The notes under the pieces are model-generated. The model ran no database searches. It was not told where the DNA came from and saw nothing but the letters and a program-made list of their open reading frames with translations. Below are positions 1-8,768 of a stretch of DNA of 64,000 nucleotides, in pieces; position 1 is the first letter of the stretch; each line of letters starts with the position of its first letter. Source of the stretch: Tetragenococcus sp041859945. GTDB taxonomy: Bacteria > Bacillota > Bacilli > Lactobacillales > Enterococcaceae. The DNA is taken from contig JBFLGC010000009.1 of assembly GCA_041859945.1 (NCBI GenBank), positions 1-64,000 on the forward strand, written 5' to 3'. A program made the translations under genes and the position numbers.

Positions 1-1
1 G

Positions 2-517
2 TTGAGCAAGGCGATCTCGCAATGGCTGTTCGATCTTTCTTGGCAAGTTTGCCCCAATGATTGGATGCTCTGGAAAGATGTCATTAAGAAAGAGATGCTA
101 CCACCCTATCCCTGTGATCGAGTTTGCGATGAGGCTGTCAATAAACGGCTCCGCAAAGGCATTTTGTGTCGACGTTGCGGTGGGCAGAATTTGGTAGAAA
201 CAAGTTACAACATGGTCTGTTTGAATTGTCATGAAAAAGAGCCGAAAGAAACAGCCTATACTCGTACCGTCTGTGATTGCGGTGTCCTGTTTCACGACCA
301 AGACTTGACGTTCCGGCTGTTAAGGGAGTTTTTCGGCAAGGGTGTGAATGAGAGATATCTGAGAGAAGTGTTATATCGACATTTTGAAGTAGAGAAGTGT
401 GCTGCACAGCGTTCAACTTATACCAATAAGGAATTCACTTTTGAGTACTGGTTTTCTGAAGAGCTTGAATACTTTGAAAAACTAGAAGTTAAAACAAATT
501 GGAAAGCAAGAGAATAA
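2..517 (+). CDS. NERD-type protein, C-terminal part (5' end outside window)
   Basis: This is the C-terminal part of a larger protein: the frame is open to the left edge, so the first codon (TTG) is not a trustworthy start. It carries a zinc-ribbon-like pair of CxxC motifs (CRRCGG near residue 57 and CLNC near residue 73), followed by an FHDQ segment and an aromatic C-terminus. The same architecture, with about 35-40% identity by eye, ends the degenerate gene at 26486-27474, whose N-terminal half looks like a nuclease-related (NERD) domain. The missing N-terminus is therefore inferred to be NERD as well. The following 200 bp holds a weak inverted repeat (CATACTG/CAGTATG, about 541-573) and then the promoter region of the next gene. 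Confidence 0.6.
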   Translation: MSKAISQWLFDLSWQVCPNDWMLWKDVIKKEMLPPYPCDRVCDEAVNKRLRKGILCRRCGGQNLVETSYNMVCLNCHEKEPKETAYTRTVCDCGVLFHDQDLTFRLLREFFGKGVNERYLREVLYRHFEVEKCAAQRSTYTNKEFTFEYWFSEELEYFEKLEVKTNWKARE

Positions 518-721
518 GTTTTTGATCCTAAATTAGATAACATACTGCAGATTGAGGTGAAATCAACAGTATGTTTCTTATCTCTGCCATAGATACCCCC
601 TCCACCTGTGGCACACTTTCAACATTTCTACTCGTTCCTGTTTCTCATCGTACTTGCAAAGCGCCTCAAACAAAGCTAGTATGAATAGAGAGTTAACTAT
701 CGGGAAAGTTAGGTGAGTGGG

Positions 722-1492
722 ATGGTACCACAGAGTTTGATCACAACGATGGGGATCGCGATTCTATTGATGATTGGTATATTAGTAGGGATGTTTTTTC
801 TTTTGCGGCGCAAGTTTAAAATACGGGCGGTGCCGATTTTTATTGGTGTGTTGGGATTTGTGATATTTGCGATGTTTTTGGAGCAAAAGTTGCACATGCT
901 GGTTCTGAAGCCTACTGCTGCAGGCGTGATCCCATTAAGAAATGAGCATCCATGGCTCTATGTGCTGTACGGGATCCTCGCAGCTGGTATCTTTAAGGAA
1001 ACAGCACGGTTCATCGGCTTTCACCTGCTAAAGGATCAATATCCGAAATTCGCTACAAGTTTGGCATATGGCTTGGGACATGGTGGGATCGAAATGATTT
1101 TAGTCGGTCTTTTATCGCTAGTGAGCTCGCTCGTTGTCGCCCTACTGCTCAAAGATCCTAACGGTGCCCTAGCTACGGAAATGCCATCGACCGTCTTGGC
1201 TAGTTTTCAAAATACTTCGGCTAGTCAAATCTATTTGTCAGTACTGGAGCGCTTTGGTGCGTTAGTCATCCAGCTTTGTCTATCGATTTTTGTCTGGTTA
1301 GCAGTCAATCGCCGCGGCAAGCTGTGGTGTTATCCCTTAGCGATCGGCATCCACGCCCTAGTTGACACACCATCAGCTATGTTACAAGCTGGATTGCTCA
1401 AAAGCATTGCCATCGTTTATCTTTTACTGTATGTCATGGCCGGCCTACTCGTTTGGGCAAGCATCAAAATTTATCAAAAAGAAGCCGTCTGA
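722..1492 (+). CDS. YhfC-family intramembrane (glutamic-type) protease-like membrane protein
   Basis: Polytopic membrane protein of 256 residues. It matches the YhfC family, distantly related to CPBP/PrsW-type intramembrane proteases. Visible hallmarks are KETARF (about residues 92-97), the LGHGGIE helix (118-124) and HALVD (211-215), which supply the conserved Glu, His and Asp. I chose ATG 722 because AGGTGAG lies just upstream; the in-frame GTG at 713 would sit inside that ribosome-binding site. The stop codon lies in the loop of a terminator shared with the convergent amidase gene. Function in this organism is unknown; family members have been linked to peptide or bacteriocin resistance, which cannot be tested here. 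Confidence 0.8.
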   Translation: MVPQSLITTMGIAILLMIGILVGMFFLLRRKFKIRAVPIFIGVLGFVIFAMFLEQKLHMLVLKPTAAGVIPLRNEHPWLYVLYGILAAGIFKETARFIGFHLLKDQYPKFATSLAYGLGHGGIEMILVGLLSLVSSLVVALLLKDPNGALATEMPSTVLASFQNTSASQIYLSVLERFGALVIQLCLSIFVWLAVNRRGKLWCYPLAIGIHALVDTPSAMLQAGLLKSIAIVYLLLYVMAGLLVWASIKIYQKEAV

Positions 1493-1507
1493 TGCGGCTT
1501 CTTTTTT
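1479..1507. terminator. bidirectional rho-independent terminator
   Basis: GAAGCCG (1481-1487) pairs with CGGCTTC (1495-1501), flanked by A-rich and T-rich tracts. It serves the YhfC-like gene on + and the amidase on -; both stop codons lie in or next to the hairpin. Confidence 0.8.
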
Positions 1508-2924
1508 AGTGATAAAAACGTGGCAAATGAAATTTACCAGCTTCCTCAAATTCATAACCGATTCGCAGTAACAAATTTTCTCGGCCTTTGGATGCTTGGA
1601 ATTGAATGCCCAGCGGTAAGCCGTTATCAGCAAGTCCAGTTGGCAAGCTGATCGCTGGTTGGCCGGTCAAATTGGCCAATTGCGTAAAAGGTGTGAGGAC
1701 GAGACTCTTTGCAAACATGTCGTAAACAAGTGTCGCTAATTCTGCCTCTGACAACTCCTCAGCATGAGCCATCGCCGATCGGATCGTAGGACTTTGGAAG
1801 TCGGCCTCAATACGTGGTGCACTTTCCGCAGTCGTGGGGGTCAAAAAGAGATCGTAGTCTTCAAACAAAGTCTCCATTTGAAACGCGGCGGCATCCCAAT
1901 CATTTAGACTTTGAACCAAAGCAGCAGCCGGGATTTTCAATCCATATTGGTAAAGGGCCCAAGACATGGGCTCGATATCTGCCTTAGGAACGGACGAAAA
2001 CATCGCTGCCGTTTCGGCACCGTTCATTAGATAATAAGCTTCCATTAGTGGCCGACCTGCTAAGGGATAGGCTACCTCTTTCACCTCATGGCCAAGACTT
2101 GACAAAAAGCCCACCGCCGCTTTTATCATCTGTTTGGCTGCATCAGAAACAGGTGTTGAAACGGGCGACTCTGTGGTATAAGCAATCTTGAGTGGGTGCT
2201 TTGAACGGTCACGACCAGTATGTTGCCACTCTACTTTTGGAGCCTGATAAGCCGCTGCTTGCTGGCTGGTCCGCATGTGGTAAAAAAGTGCCTCGGTATC
2301 GCGCATGGAAACGGTCAGCGCAAAGGCGGTCGAGGCCCCCTGCCAGCTGCGCCACTCGGAAGGTCCGATCGGCATGACACCACGCGTCGGCTTGAGGCCG
2401 ACAAGTCCGCAAAAGGAGGCCGGGATCCGGATCGAGCCGCCCCCATCACTGGCACAGGCCAGCGGGAAAAAACCAGCGGCGACCGCAGTAGCCGCGCCTC
2501 CGCTCGAGCCACCTGGCGTATAGTCAAGATTCCAGGGATTGTGCGCCACGCCGTAAAGCACGGGATCGGTCACGTTTTTGAAGCCAAACTCCGGGGCATT
2601 GGTCTGGGCCACCGGGAGGAAGCCGGCCGCCTCGATGGCTTTGACGTAATTGTCGGTGAGGTGGGCGACATTTTTTCGCAACAAGCGACTGCCCGATGTG
2701 GCTGGCCAGCCCGCTTTGTTTTGCCCCAACATTTTTAAAGCGATCGGCACACCAGCAAAAGGTCCTTTCTTTTTAGGAAAAGGTACCTCGAAATGCGTTT
2801 CTACGATGGCATTTAAAGTCGGATTTTCTTTTTCGATCCGATCAGAAGTCGCTTGTAGTAGCTCCTCCACTGAAATTTTCTTGGTTTTGAGTTGTTCGGC
2901 CCAATAAAGACCATCTTTTAGCAT
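1506..2924 (-). CDS. Amidase (amidase signature family)
   Basis: A 472-residue amidase signature enzyme, hydrolysing C-N amide bonds through a Ser-cisSer-Lys triad. Lys64 (in FAGVPIALK), Ser140 (in the GGSSGG glycine/serine motif) and Ser164 (in DGGGSIRIP) have the expected spacing. Length is normal for the family. The substrate cannot be deduced; it resembles stand-alone amidases rather than GatA, and no gatB or gatC is nearby. It starts six bases after the stop of a small upstream gene (2928-3200), so translation may be coupled. The segment about 2290-2660 is far richer in GC than the rest, suggesting mosaic origin. Expression ends at the shared hairpin 1479-1507. Confidence 0.85.
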   Translation of the reverse strand: MLKDGLYWAEQLKTKKISVEELLQATSDRIEKENPTLNAIVETHFEVPFPKKKGPFAGVPIALKMLGQNKAGWPATSGSRLLRKNVAHLTDNYVKAIEAAGFLPVAQTNAPEFGFKNVTDPVLYGVAHNPWNLDYTPGGSSGGAATAVAAGFFPLACASDGGGSIRIPASFCGLVGLKPTRGVMPIGPSEWRSWQGASTAFALTVSMRDTEALFYHMRTSQQAAAYQAPKVEWQHTGRDRSKHPLKIAYTTESPVSTPVSDAAKQMIKAAVGFLSSLGHEVKEVAYPLAGRPLMEAYYLMNGAETAAMFSSVPKADIEPMSWALYQYGLKIPAAALVQSLNDWDAAAFQMETLFEDYDLFLTPTTAESAPRIEADFQSPTIRSAMAHAEELSEAELATLVYDMFAKSLVLTPFTQLANLTGQPAISLPTGLADNGLPLGIQFQASKGRENLLLRIGYEFEEAGKFHLPRFYH

Positions 2925-2927
2925 CAG

Positions 2928-3200
2928 TCACATCAACCCTTCTTTGCGATATTGAATGCTCATCTTAGCTTCTTTTTCAGTCATGGTAATGATAGTCGGT
3001 TGCCATGCTTTTTTTGGAATGACCATGAAAGCTGGAAAATCATACATATCAGCATTCTTTTGCGAAATAAATTTTTTAGAATAATGCGTCTTTTCCCGAA
3101 TTTTTTCGCGCAATTGCTCGATGTTTTCACAATAATCAATAGCCTAAGGAGCAAAAGCTTCCTTATACTCAGCCATTATTTTTTGTACCTGCTCATCCAC
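2928..3200 (-). pseudogene. small hypothetical protein interrupted by an in-frame TAG
   Basis: Reading from GTG 3200, just after a purine-rich AGAGGGGG site, gives a 90-codon frame interrupted at codon 19 by TAG (3144-3146). It continues as a lysine-rich, hydrophilic protein ending IQYRKEGLM. The downstream 61-residue part also has its own possible start at 3113. The stop overlaps the start region of the amidase, so the two look like one operon. I do not recognise a family. Either the gene is inactivated by a point mutation (CAG to TAG would suffice) or only the 61-residue part is made. Confidence 0.5.
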
Positions 3201-3259
3201 AATAGCACCCCCTCTTTATAAGACACGTAACCTTTGATCAAACCCACTGAGAAATGGCT

Positions 3260-4078
3260 TTATTCCTTTTTCTTTTGCAAATAAAGACAAAATAAACTGA
3301 CACAAAGAAATCCTAAGATGGCAAAAAGCGATACTTCTACGCCAAATTCTCCACCCGTAAGGATAAGATTTTCATTTTCAAACAAATAACCAGAAATAGC
3401 GTAGGGATCTTTTGTGGTACCAAAACTGACCAAGCCACCGATGACGAGCATATTCCAAATGCCGTGAGTCAAAGCACTAGCCCAAATCGAGCCACTAGCA
3501 TAAGTGATCAGAGAAAACATGACTCCGACTAGCGTCCCACCGATGACAAGCAAAAGAGCACTTGTCAGATTCAGACGGCCATTCAATAAATGCAAACAAC
3601 CGAAAAGAAACGATGGTAAAAAAATCGCCCAGTTGCGTCCGCTTGCTTCCTCGATGGCATGCATAATAATACCACGAAAAATAGTTTCTTCCACGATCCC
3701 TACTGCTAATCCAGTCGCAAAAATCGCTTCGATCAGGGTGCTAAATTTTTCCCAAGTAGAGAAGCCATTGGAGTAAAAATGGCCCGGTAAAGCGAAATAC
3801 AACAACGCCAGCACCCCGACTGGTAAGATAAAAGCAATCCAAAGCCAAGTCGGTGCCACTTTAAATTTGGTAATACCAAAAGAAGCTAACGTACGCTGTG
3901 AATAACGTTTCAGAAATTGATCGAGCAGATAAAAAACGACGGCCAGATAAGTTGCCGCAAACAACAATGAGGAAACAGCGCCCCAGTTGAATGAATACCA
4001 GAAACTAGCAATGATTTGAGCTACGACAAGATTAAATAGCGCCATTAAAGAATGAATGATGGCAGATTTTTTTGACAA
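3260..4078 (-). CDS. CPBP (CAAX/Abi) family intramembrane glutamic endopeptidase
   Basis: A 272-residue protein with about eight hydrophobic segments and the three CPBP motifs: EETIFRG (Glu130, Glu131, Arg135), FGCLHL (His163) and ALTHGIWN (His205, Asn209). Bacterial members act as membrane proteases, sometimes giving immunity to peptide bacteriocins; no bacteriocin precursor gene is visible next to it. It is a single-gene transcription unit with AAGGGG upstream of ATG 4078. The region between it and the broken small gene (3201-3259) holds nothing recognisable. Confidence 0.85.
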   Translation of the reverse strand: MSKKSAIIHSLMALFNLVVAQIIASFWYSFNWGAVSSLLFAATYLAVVFYLLDQFLKRYSQRTLASFGITKFKVAPTWLWIAFILPVGVLALLYFALPGHFYSNGFSTWEKFSTLIEAIFATGLAVGIVEETIFRGIIMHAIEEASGRNWAIFLPSFLFGCLHLLNGRLNLTSALLLVIGGTLVGVMFSLITYASGSIWASALTHGIWNMLVIGGLVSFGTTKDPYAISGYLFENENLILTGGEFGVEVSLFAILGFLCVSLFCLYLQKKKE

Positions 4079-4218
4079 AATAACAGACCCCTTTCATTGG
4101 TTCTTAGGATCATTATAGCATTTTTAGTAATCGATGATAGGCACTTGACGTTATTTAGCCGACGATAATCCTCTCCTCGATCACTTCAATCGCCATTGTT
4201 TATCAGTCTACTTATCGC

Positions 4219-4605
4219 TCAAAGAAGCACTCCATTTTTTTGTTCGAGCGGATTTATTTTTGGCAAGCTAGAGGCGAATTCTTTTAAAGAGGCAATTTTA
4301 TCATCGCACCAAGTGATCACAGAAAGACCATCGAATTCACTCACGCCAGATTGATCACTGCATTTGAATGTCCATTCAACAAAACTTTTATCGTTACTTT
4401 CATCGATCTTCTTGATGTCCCAACGCAAGAGTTTGGCATGTGTGAACCAACTATTGAACCAGCTTTTGACTTGCTTTATACCAACATATTCCGGTCCCCA
4501 ACTCTCACTATAATAGACATCTGTGGTAAAAATCGTTTCAAAATCTTGCCACTCAGGATCGAGCCAAGCATTGAACCATTCTGTGATGATTTCTTCTCTA
4601 TTCAT
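4219..4605 (-). CDS. SnoaL-like / NTF2-fold protein
   Basis: A 128-residue soluble protein with the pattern of SnoaL-like polyketide-cyclase/NTF2-fold proteins: N-terminal helix (EIITEWFNAWLD), an aspartate-rich loop (TTDVYYSESWGPEYVG), then alternating strands ending FVEWTFKCSDQSG and FDGLSVITWCDDKIASLKE. Such proteins bind small molecules or act as accessory enzymes. It is monocistronic, with GAGGAGGACAAGAG upstream. Function is unknown. Confidence 0.7.
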   Translation of the reverse strand: MNREEIITEWFNAWLDPEWQDFETIFTTDVYYSESWGPEYVGIKQVKSWFNSWFTHAKLLRWDIKKIDESNDKSFVEWTFKCSDQSGVSEFDGLSVITWCDDKIASLKEFASSLPKINPLEQKNGVLL

Positions 4606-4695
4606 CTCTTGTCCTCCTCGCTTTTTGAAATTTAGGCTGAGCGCTTTTCAAAACGAACAACTGCAAGTTTGAACGATCCCCCTCTGGTTCATTTG

Positions 4696-4810
4696 CGTAG
4701 CCTAAACAACGATTTCAATGTCCATAAATTTTTTCGTGGCTATCAAAAGCCTATTTCAGTATCCTTAAAAATTTTTGTAGATACTAAAAATGACTTTTAA
4801 TGTCCGCAAA
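4696..4810. repeat. F3 intergenic repeat, degenerate copy (two to three ~42-bp units)
   Basis: Successive segments ATTTCAATGTCC, ATTTCAGTATCC and TTTTAATGTCC start about 41 and 42 bp apart, each followed by an A/T-rich stretch and a TGGCTATC/TAGATACT half. The same elements occur at 20420-20490 and 27560-27640, in intergenic DNA. The last unit runs into the end of the HD-domain gene. Confidence 0.55.
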
Positions 4811-5481
4811 ATTCATCCAAGTAATTTTGCCATTCTGGGGCATCCACTTCGGCAAAGTATTGGGTGAGAAAAGTGACCATGAACTGATGGCGGCTTGCGG
4901 CTTCTTGCTTGCCTGGGGCAGTTGTGACTAAATCACGCACACGCAAGAGCTTTTCAAAAAAATGACAGACAGTGGTATCCTGGCGAACGCTGGTATATTG
5001 CGTAAAGCTGATATTATCGATGGGCCAAATATCTCTATCAAAAAAAGGATTGCCTTGGGAAAGGCTGTATTGATAAGCGCGCAAGATCCCAGAAGCGCCA
5101 ATAGCATCGCACAAATCGGCGTCAGAAACGATTCGGCCCTCTAAGCTTTGCGGTCGGATCCCCATGAGTGCTTTGCTATAACCCATGGAGCGGATGATTT
5201 CGAGGACTTGTTCACTCACAGCAGGCGCAACTTTGGCTGAATCCATGATCTGGCGCGCGTTGGTCAATTGGGCGGCCTTTTTTTTTACCAACTAATTTAT
5301 AATCATCGACATCATGGAGTAAGGCGGCTAAAGTAACGATTGCTTTATCCGCAGCTGTGTCGCAGGCAAATTGTAAGGCGAGATTTTTGACGCGCTTTAT
5401 GTGATCCATGCCGTGTCCAGAGTTGTCGCTGGCTAACTGGGCAAAAACGGCAGTTTCTATTTGCTGAAATTTTTTTTCCAT
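4797..5481 (-). pseudogene. HD-domain phosphohydrolase, frameshifted in a 9-A run
   Basis: Two overlapping minus-strand frames make up one HD-superfamily protein of about 227 residues. The first (5481 down to 5286) carries HGMDHIKRV and the catalytic LLHDVDDYKL motif; the second supplies the rest (SDADLCDAIGA through the C-terminus at 4797). The switch falls in nine consecutive T on + (5278-5286). One base more or less restores LLHDVDDYKL-V-KKK-A in one frame. It may be a true frameshift, a slippage or phase-variable tract, or a sequencing error. Family members are metal-dependent (p)ppGpp or nucleotide phosphohydrolases or related enzymes. It has GAGGTGTTTGA upstream of the start. Confidence 0.75.
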
Positions 5482-5569
5482 TCAAACACCTCTTTTGTGC
5501 CTCAATTATACCACAAACGATTGCTTTGCGGCGCAAGTGCCTTTATACTAAAAATAGTTGAAATCCTTT

Positions 5570-5597
5570 TCAACCTTTTGCGCTTAGCAAACGTCTA
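5570..5597 (+). promoter_or_regulatory. candidate ECF-type promoter of the sigma factor gene
   Basis: TCAAC (5570-5574) and CGTCTA (5592-5597) are 17 bp apart, resembling the AAC/CGTC halves of ECF sigma promoters, and lie 35 bp before the sigma start. Autoregulation is therefore plausible. No sigma-A type promoter competes visibly. Confidence 0.5.
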
Positions 5598-5631
5598 ATT
5601 TATAGAATGACCCGGAAAGGAAGGATGCCCC

Positions 5632-6153
5632 GTGAAAGAAATGCTGGTCAAACAAGCAGTGGCTGGCAAGCGCTCAGCCTTGGAAAAACTTTTAGCTGAA
5701 ATCTACCCCCAACTTTACAAAACGGCTTTTTTGTATGTCAAAAATGAACCTGATGCCCTCGATATCGTTCAAGAGGCGGTGATCAAGATCATCACTAAAA
5801 TCACGACTTTGGAGCACCCGGAATATTTCACCACTTGGGCGATACGCGTGGTGATCAGAACGGCGATGGATTTTTTGCGTAAGAAAACGACTGTATCCTT
5901 GGCAAATATCCCCGAGGAATCGTCAACATCCCCACTGGCACTAGAAGATGCGCTTGACATTTACCAAGCCATTGCGCGCTTGCCCCAGCATTTACAAGAA
6001 ATCACTATTTTGCATTATTTTTATGGCAAGAAGTTGCCAGAAATAAGCTTGGTATTCGATGAACCATTGGGGACGGTCAAATACAAATTACATGAAGCAC
6101 GGCTCCTTTTGCGAGATTATCTGGAGGAGGACGATAACAATGAAGATCAATAA
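5632..6153 (+). CDS. ECF-type RNA polymerase sigma factor (sigma-70 family)
   Basis: A 173-residue sigma factor with only regions 2 and 4. Region 2 spans about residues 18-88 (LYVKNEPDALDIVQEAVIKI, then WAIRVVIRTAMDFLRKK) and region 4 about 110-160 (LPQHLQEITILHYFYGKKLPEI, then GTVKYKLHEAR). Start is GTG 5632, eight bases after AAAGGAAGG; an ATG at 5623 is in the wrong frame. Its last 14 bases overlap the start of the DUF4349 membrane protein, the arrangement usual for a sigma/anti-sigma pair. A candidate self-recognised promoter lies at 5570-5597. It likely responds to envelope stress. Confidence 0.85.
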   Translation: MKEMLVKQAVAGKRSALEKLLAEIYPQLYKTAFLYVKNEPDALDIVQEAVIKIITKITTLEHPEYFTTWAIRVVIRTAMDFLRKKTTVSLANIPEESSTSPLALEDALDIYQAIARLPQHLQEITILHYFYGKKLPEISLVFDEPLGTVKYKLHEARLLLRDYLEEDDNNEDQ

Positions 6154-7132
6154 AAATTGGCAAGAACAATGGGATGACATCACAGTGCCGGACAAACAAA
6201 TCGAAGCGCGTGTCAAAGCCGCTTTTGGTCAACAAAAGAAAAAATGGTACCAACGCCCAGCCTTTCGGAACACTCTGATCATCGCTGCCATTTTGTTCCT
6301 TTTAGTCAGTGCGGCGGGAACTTTGGTTAAGAACTTTTGGCATAACGGTGCGGATTCAACCGCTAGTCTAAGTGCTGTTGTGCAACACGATGCCTCACAA
6401 GCAGCTGATGAAAATGGGGCTGCAATCGAGGAAAACACTAACGATCCCGCTAGTGCAGCTAGTCATTCAGATAAAACGGCCTATTTTTACACGATTTCTA
6501 AGGAAACCGCCGATTTTGAAAGTGATTTGGCCAAGCTTCATGAATTGACTGAAGAAGCGAACGGTTATTTGGAAAGTTCAACGACTTCGCAACAAGACGC
6601 TCATTGGGCTCAGCTGACAGTGCGGATCCCGACTGAGTCGACAGCGAAATTCTTAAAAGCCATCGAAAAAATCGGCAAAACGACGCAAGAAGATATCGCC
6701 TCGGACAATTATTCCTTGCAATATTCTGATAATGAAAGTCGAATCAAGGCTTTGCAAACCGAAGAAGACGCGCTACTTGCAATGTTGGAAAAAAGTACAA
6801 CGGTCGAAGAAGCTTTGCAGATCCAAAATCAACTATCGACTTTGCGGACGGAACGCGAAAACCTGACCAAAGACAACCGTTGGATCGATAATCAGGTAAA
6901 TTACGCGACGTTTGACTTATCATTGACCGAGATCACGACTTTCCAAAAAAATGCCGGTAGCGATTCGGCTTGGACTAAGATCCAGAATAACTGGCAAAAA
7001 CAAAAAGCGTTTTGGCAACATTTCTTTGCTGAACTGGGGATCTTTCTGGCTAGTAATTTCCTCTACCTTGTGTTAGTGATCCTGATCATTACCGGTGTCA
7101 TTTTTTATCGCAAGAAAAAACAGCGTCCATGA
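6140..7132 (+). CDS. DUF4349 membrane protein, probable anti-sigma partner
   Basis: A 330-residue protein. The cytoplasmic N-terminus (about 1-43: NWQEQWDDITVPD, then a basic region) resembles short anti-sigma domains. A transmembrane helix follows (about 47-63, LIIAAILFLLVSAAGTLV), then a long extracytoplasmic DUF4349 region with an amphipathic coiled coil, a second helix near the C-terminus (LYLVLVILIITGVIFY) and a basic tail. ATG 6140 follows GGAGGAGG (6123-6130) and overlaps the sigma gene by 14 bp; longer upstream readings lie wholly inside the sigma gene. Translational coupling and topology support anti-sigma action, but that role is inferred. A GC-rich hairpin at the end terminates the unit. 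Confidence 0.75.
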   Translation: MKINKNWQEQWDDITVPDKQIEARVKAAFGQQKKKWYQRPAFRNTLIIAAILFLLVSAAGTLVKNFWHNGADSTASLSAVVQHDASQAADENGAAIEENTNDPASAASHSDKTAYFYTISKETADFESDLAKLHELTEEANGYLESSTTSQQDAHWAQLTVRIPTESTAKFLKAIEKIGKTTQEDIASDNYSLQYSDNESRIKALQTEEDALLAMLEKSTTVEEALQIQNQLSTLRTERENLTKDNRWIDNQVNYATFDLSLTEITTFQKNAGSDSAWTKIQNNWQKQKAFWQHFFAELGIFLASNFLYLVLVILIITGVIFYRKKKQRP

Positions 7133-7150
7133 GGGGCGCTGTTTGCCTTT
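7118..7150 (+). terminator. rho-independent terminator of the sigma/DUF4349 operon
   Basis: AAACAGCGTCC pairs with GGGCGCTGTTT (7134-7144), with one G-T pair, followed by a T-rich but interrupted tract. The stop codon lies in the loop. Confidence 0.6.
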
Positions 7151-7186
7151 CTTGAGTCATTTTTTCAAACAGATAACTAAAATATG

Positions 7187-7195
7187 TGTTATAAT
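7187..7195 (+). promoter_or_regulatory. extended -10 promoter for the glutamate-cysteine ligase gene
   Basis: TGTTATAAT is a perfect extended -10 element 90 bp before the gene. No convincing -35 is seen, as is usual for extended -10 promoters. Confidence 0.5.
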
Positions 7196-7284
7196 GAACC
7201 TAGTTAAAATAATAATGTAAGCGTTGTCTACCGTTTCTTTGCCTTTATCAACCGTCCGGTCCGATGAATCGTGAGGTGAAAAAA

Positions 7285-8698
7285 ATGGATCTGCTGGCTG
7301 TGATCAAAAATAACCAATTGACGGAATTCTTTACGCATGGCAATTTTGGACTTGAAAAAGAAGGGCTGCGCACGGTTTATCCAGCAACTTTGGCGCCAAC
7401 CCGTCATCCTCAAAGCTTGGAAAATCGCGAACAAAATCCTTATATCAAAACGGATTATGGTGAAGCGCAACCTGAGCTTATCACTCCGCCACTTGCGTCT
7501 TACCAAAAAGCGCACGATTGGCTCAGCACGCTCAACTACGTTTTGCATTTCAACTTACCGTCAAATGAATATATCTGGCCTTTTAGCGTTCCCTGTCGGC
7601 TGCCTTATGATGAAAATGACATCAGGCTCTCAGCTACTTCTGATCCACGTTTAACTGAATATCGCCAGTACACAGCCAAAAAGTATGGAAAAAAACGCCA
7701 GCTGATCAATGGGATCCACATTAACTATTCTTTTTCCAATCGTTTTTTAACGGCTTTATTTACTCAACAAAATACCTTTACTGTGCCTGTTGTTCTGGCT
7801 GACCATCTTTATTTGAAACTAGCCAGTAATTTTCTGCGCTATCAATGGCTTTTAGTTTATCTGTTTGGCGCCACACCGATTGCCGATAACAATTTTTTTG
7901 ATAGCCCCTTTTTTATTGGTAAAAAACTACCCACTGAACCGATGCGCAGTTTGCGCAACAGCGCGTTCGGTTTTAGTAATGATCCTAACGTCACTTTGCG
8001 CTATGACAGCGTGATCCATTACGTGCTCGATTTGCAAGCGGCCGTTTCTTGTGGCAAACTGCGCCAAGAACGTGAGTATTATGGCGATGTTCGTTTGCGT
8101 GGACAGGTTCGAGATTCGTCGCGTCTACTCGTTGATGGGATAAAGTATTTGGAGATCCGTTCCTTTGACCACGATCCTTTTCAGCCAGTTGGTCTTTCTA
8201 AGGAGACCTTGTGCTTCATCCATTTGTTTTTGCTGACGATGGTTTGTTTGCCTGATATGGCCCAGCCCTCAGAAACAGCGGCCGGAGAAATGATTACGCG
8301 TCGTGTCGCCAGTGAACATCCTTATGCCCAAACAGCGATGTATGACGAGGGTCTTTGGCTTTTTGACCAGCTAAAAAAGGTTCAACAAACGCTAGATTTA
8401 GGGGCAGAATATGAAGAAACACTGGCGCACATGTTTTGGTGTTTGGACCATCCAGAAGCGACCACTTCAGGAAAAATCCTGACCAACCTGGGCCAGCCAA
8501 GAGCCTACTTTATTTAAACTTGGCGAAAGCCTGGGGCAACAACACAAAGCAGAGACATTAGGTATCTTGCATTTACCTGGTTTTGAGCATTTGAACTATA
8601 TCCAAGTCATCGAACTGGTCCATCTGTTTGAGACTGGCACCAAGATTCCAACTGATTATTTGTCAAAAACGCTTGACAAAGGTTTGCTCCCATCCTAA
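7285..8698 (+). pseudogene. gshA: glutamate-cysteine ligase (gshA-like), frameshifted near the 3' end
   Basis: The main frame (7285-8517, 410 residues) is a stand-alone glutamate-cysteine ligase of the GshA/GshF N-terminal type, making gamma-glutamylcysteine. Visible blocks include HGNFGLEKEGLR, YGEAQPELITPP, LINGIHINYSF and YLEIRSFDHDPF. The ATP-grasp half of bifunctional GshF is absent. After HPEATTSGKILTNLGQ the frame is lost and stops at 8515-8517, but another frame carries on (EPTLFKLGESLGQQ) to TAA 8696-8698, restoring the expected 471-residue length. The indel lies around 8485-8505. ATG 7285 follows GTGAGGTG; ATG 7264 is less likely. The missing ~65 residues may or may not abolish activity. 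Confidence 0.75.
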
Positions 8699-8719
8699 AT
8701 ACAATTTTTAGTAAATAAA

Positions 8720-8768
8720 GATCCCCTTGCCATCTTGAATAAATGGCCAGGGGATCAGCTTATTTTTT
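8720..8768. terminator. terminator hairpin between convergent genes
   Basis: GATCCCC (8720-8726) pairs with GGGGATC (8750-8756), with an inner GCCAT/ATGGC stem. It is followed on + by a T-rich stretch, so it mainly ends the ligase transcript. Confidence 0.65.

Noticed and set aside
2192..2738. Several long frames on both strands inside the amidase gene
   Set aside because: They are by-products of the GC-rich patch; none has an SD, and the amidase frame contains all family motifs.
7264..7284. Upstream ATG of the glutamate-cysteine ligase
   Set aside because: It lies before the SD (GTGAGGTG) that fits ATG 7285, and family proteins begin near 7285.
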